A stretch of 38,419 bases of DNA from an uncultured Sphingomonas sp. (lineage in GTDB: Bacteria; Pseudomonadota; Alphaproteobacteria; Sphingomonadales; Sphingomonadaceae): positions 1-38,419 of the forward strand of contig CAJYOI010000010.1 in assembly GCA_913776045.1 (NCBI GenBank), read 5' to 3'. The translations under genes and the position numbers were made by a program. Below, piece by piece: positions 38,297-38,419 of this stretch (positions are counted from its first letter, which is position 1; each line of letters begins with the position of its first letter). The notes under the pieces were generated by a model. It was not told where the DNA came from and searched no databases. It was given only the letters and a program-made list of their open reading frames with translations.

Positions 38297-38419
38297 AGAC
38301 CTCTGCGAAAGTAGCTGACTGGCGGTGATGGATCTGATTCACTGCTGGAGAGCAGCGGAAGGGATCGGGATGGATCAGCGTGGGTTTGCCGAGGCGTTCC
38401 TGCCGGCGAGTTTCGGTCG
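38296..38419 (+). mobile_element. Left end of a probable insertion sequence, cut by the window edge
   Basis: GAGACCTCTGCGAAAG begins exactly where the preceding repeat arm is interrupted. It resembles the GAGACCTTTGC-type termini I recall for IS5-group elements. A reading frame starts 74 bases inside. The other end is outside the window, so the call rests on the interrupted repeat, the terminus-like sequence and the frame. Confidence 0.4.
38370..38419 (+). CDS. Start of an open frame, possible transposase (partial)
   Basis: ATG at 38370 has GGAAGGGATCGGG upstream and reads MDQRGFAEAFLPASFGR to the window edge; an in-frame ATG at 38328 is an alternative. Too short to identify. It is placed inside the putative insertion sequence. 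Confidence 0.3.
   Translation, partial: MDQRGFAEAFLPASFG

Overview
The window looks like a chromosomal segment of a Sphingomonadales-type alphaproteobacterium. The grounds are high GC content, two TonB-dependent receptors, many short overlapping operons with GGAGAG or GGGGAGG ribosome sites and GTG/TTG starts, and a complete protocatechuate 4,5-cleavage (lig) gene set of the kind known from Sphingobium sp. SYK-6. No rRNA, tRNA, CRISPR array or phage genes were seen. About 93% of the window is coding and no gene-free stretch exceeds 300 bases.

Layout. (1) 1-3003: 5' part of an aldehyde dehydrogenase and an aromatic-acid MFS transporter on the minus strand, divergent from a MetE-core methyltransferase-like gene. 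(2) 3116-13790: the protocatechuate 4,5-cleavage locus. ligK-ligU-ligI run leftward. A LysR regulator with two HTH domains, an NAD-binding oxidoreductase, ligJ-ligA-ligB-ligC, pobA and an aldo/keto reductase run rightward. Together these encode 4-hydroxybenzoate to protocatechuate and on to pyruvate and oxaloacetate. (3) 13787-21472: aromatic O-demethylation and one-carbon recycling. A leftward group holds metF, purU, an IclR regulator and a second aromatic-acid transporter. A rightward group holds an alpha/beta hydrolase, a LigM/DesA-type tetrahydrofolate-dependent O-demethylase, a second MetE-core protein and an NTF2-like protein. (4) 21598-34763: a TonB receptor and a NodD-type LysR regulator, then a five-gene leftward operon (flavin monooxygenase, type I extradiol dioxygenase, C-C hydrolase-like alpha/beta hydrolase, cyclase-family hydrolase, FAA hydrolase). 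Divergent from the operon are a second TonB receptor, a secreted MBL-fold hydrolase and an MFS transporter. (5) 34895-38172: housekeeping-type queG and a NatAB-like ABC exporter. The right edge has the start of what appears to be an insertion sequence.

How it fits together: aryl aldehydes are oxidised to acids, and methoxylated acids lose their methyl group to tetrahydrofolate. MetF and PurU (and perhaps the MetE-core proteins) then recycle the folate. Hydroxylated acids pass through PobA and the Lig enzymes to central metabolism. The leftward operon at 25038-29985 looks like a second, separate meta-cleavage pathway whose substrate cannot be assigned from sequence. It is the best candidate here for an undescribed system.

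Two other points stand out. Intergenic palindromic repeats supply the ribosome-binding sites of ligU, ligA and ligC. Two zinc-ligand-complete MetE-core proteins also flank the C1-generating genes.
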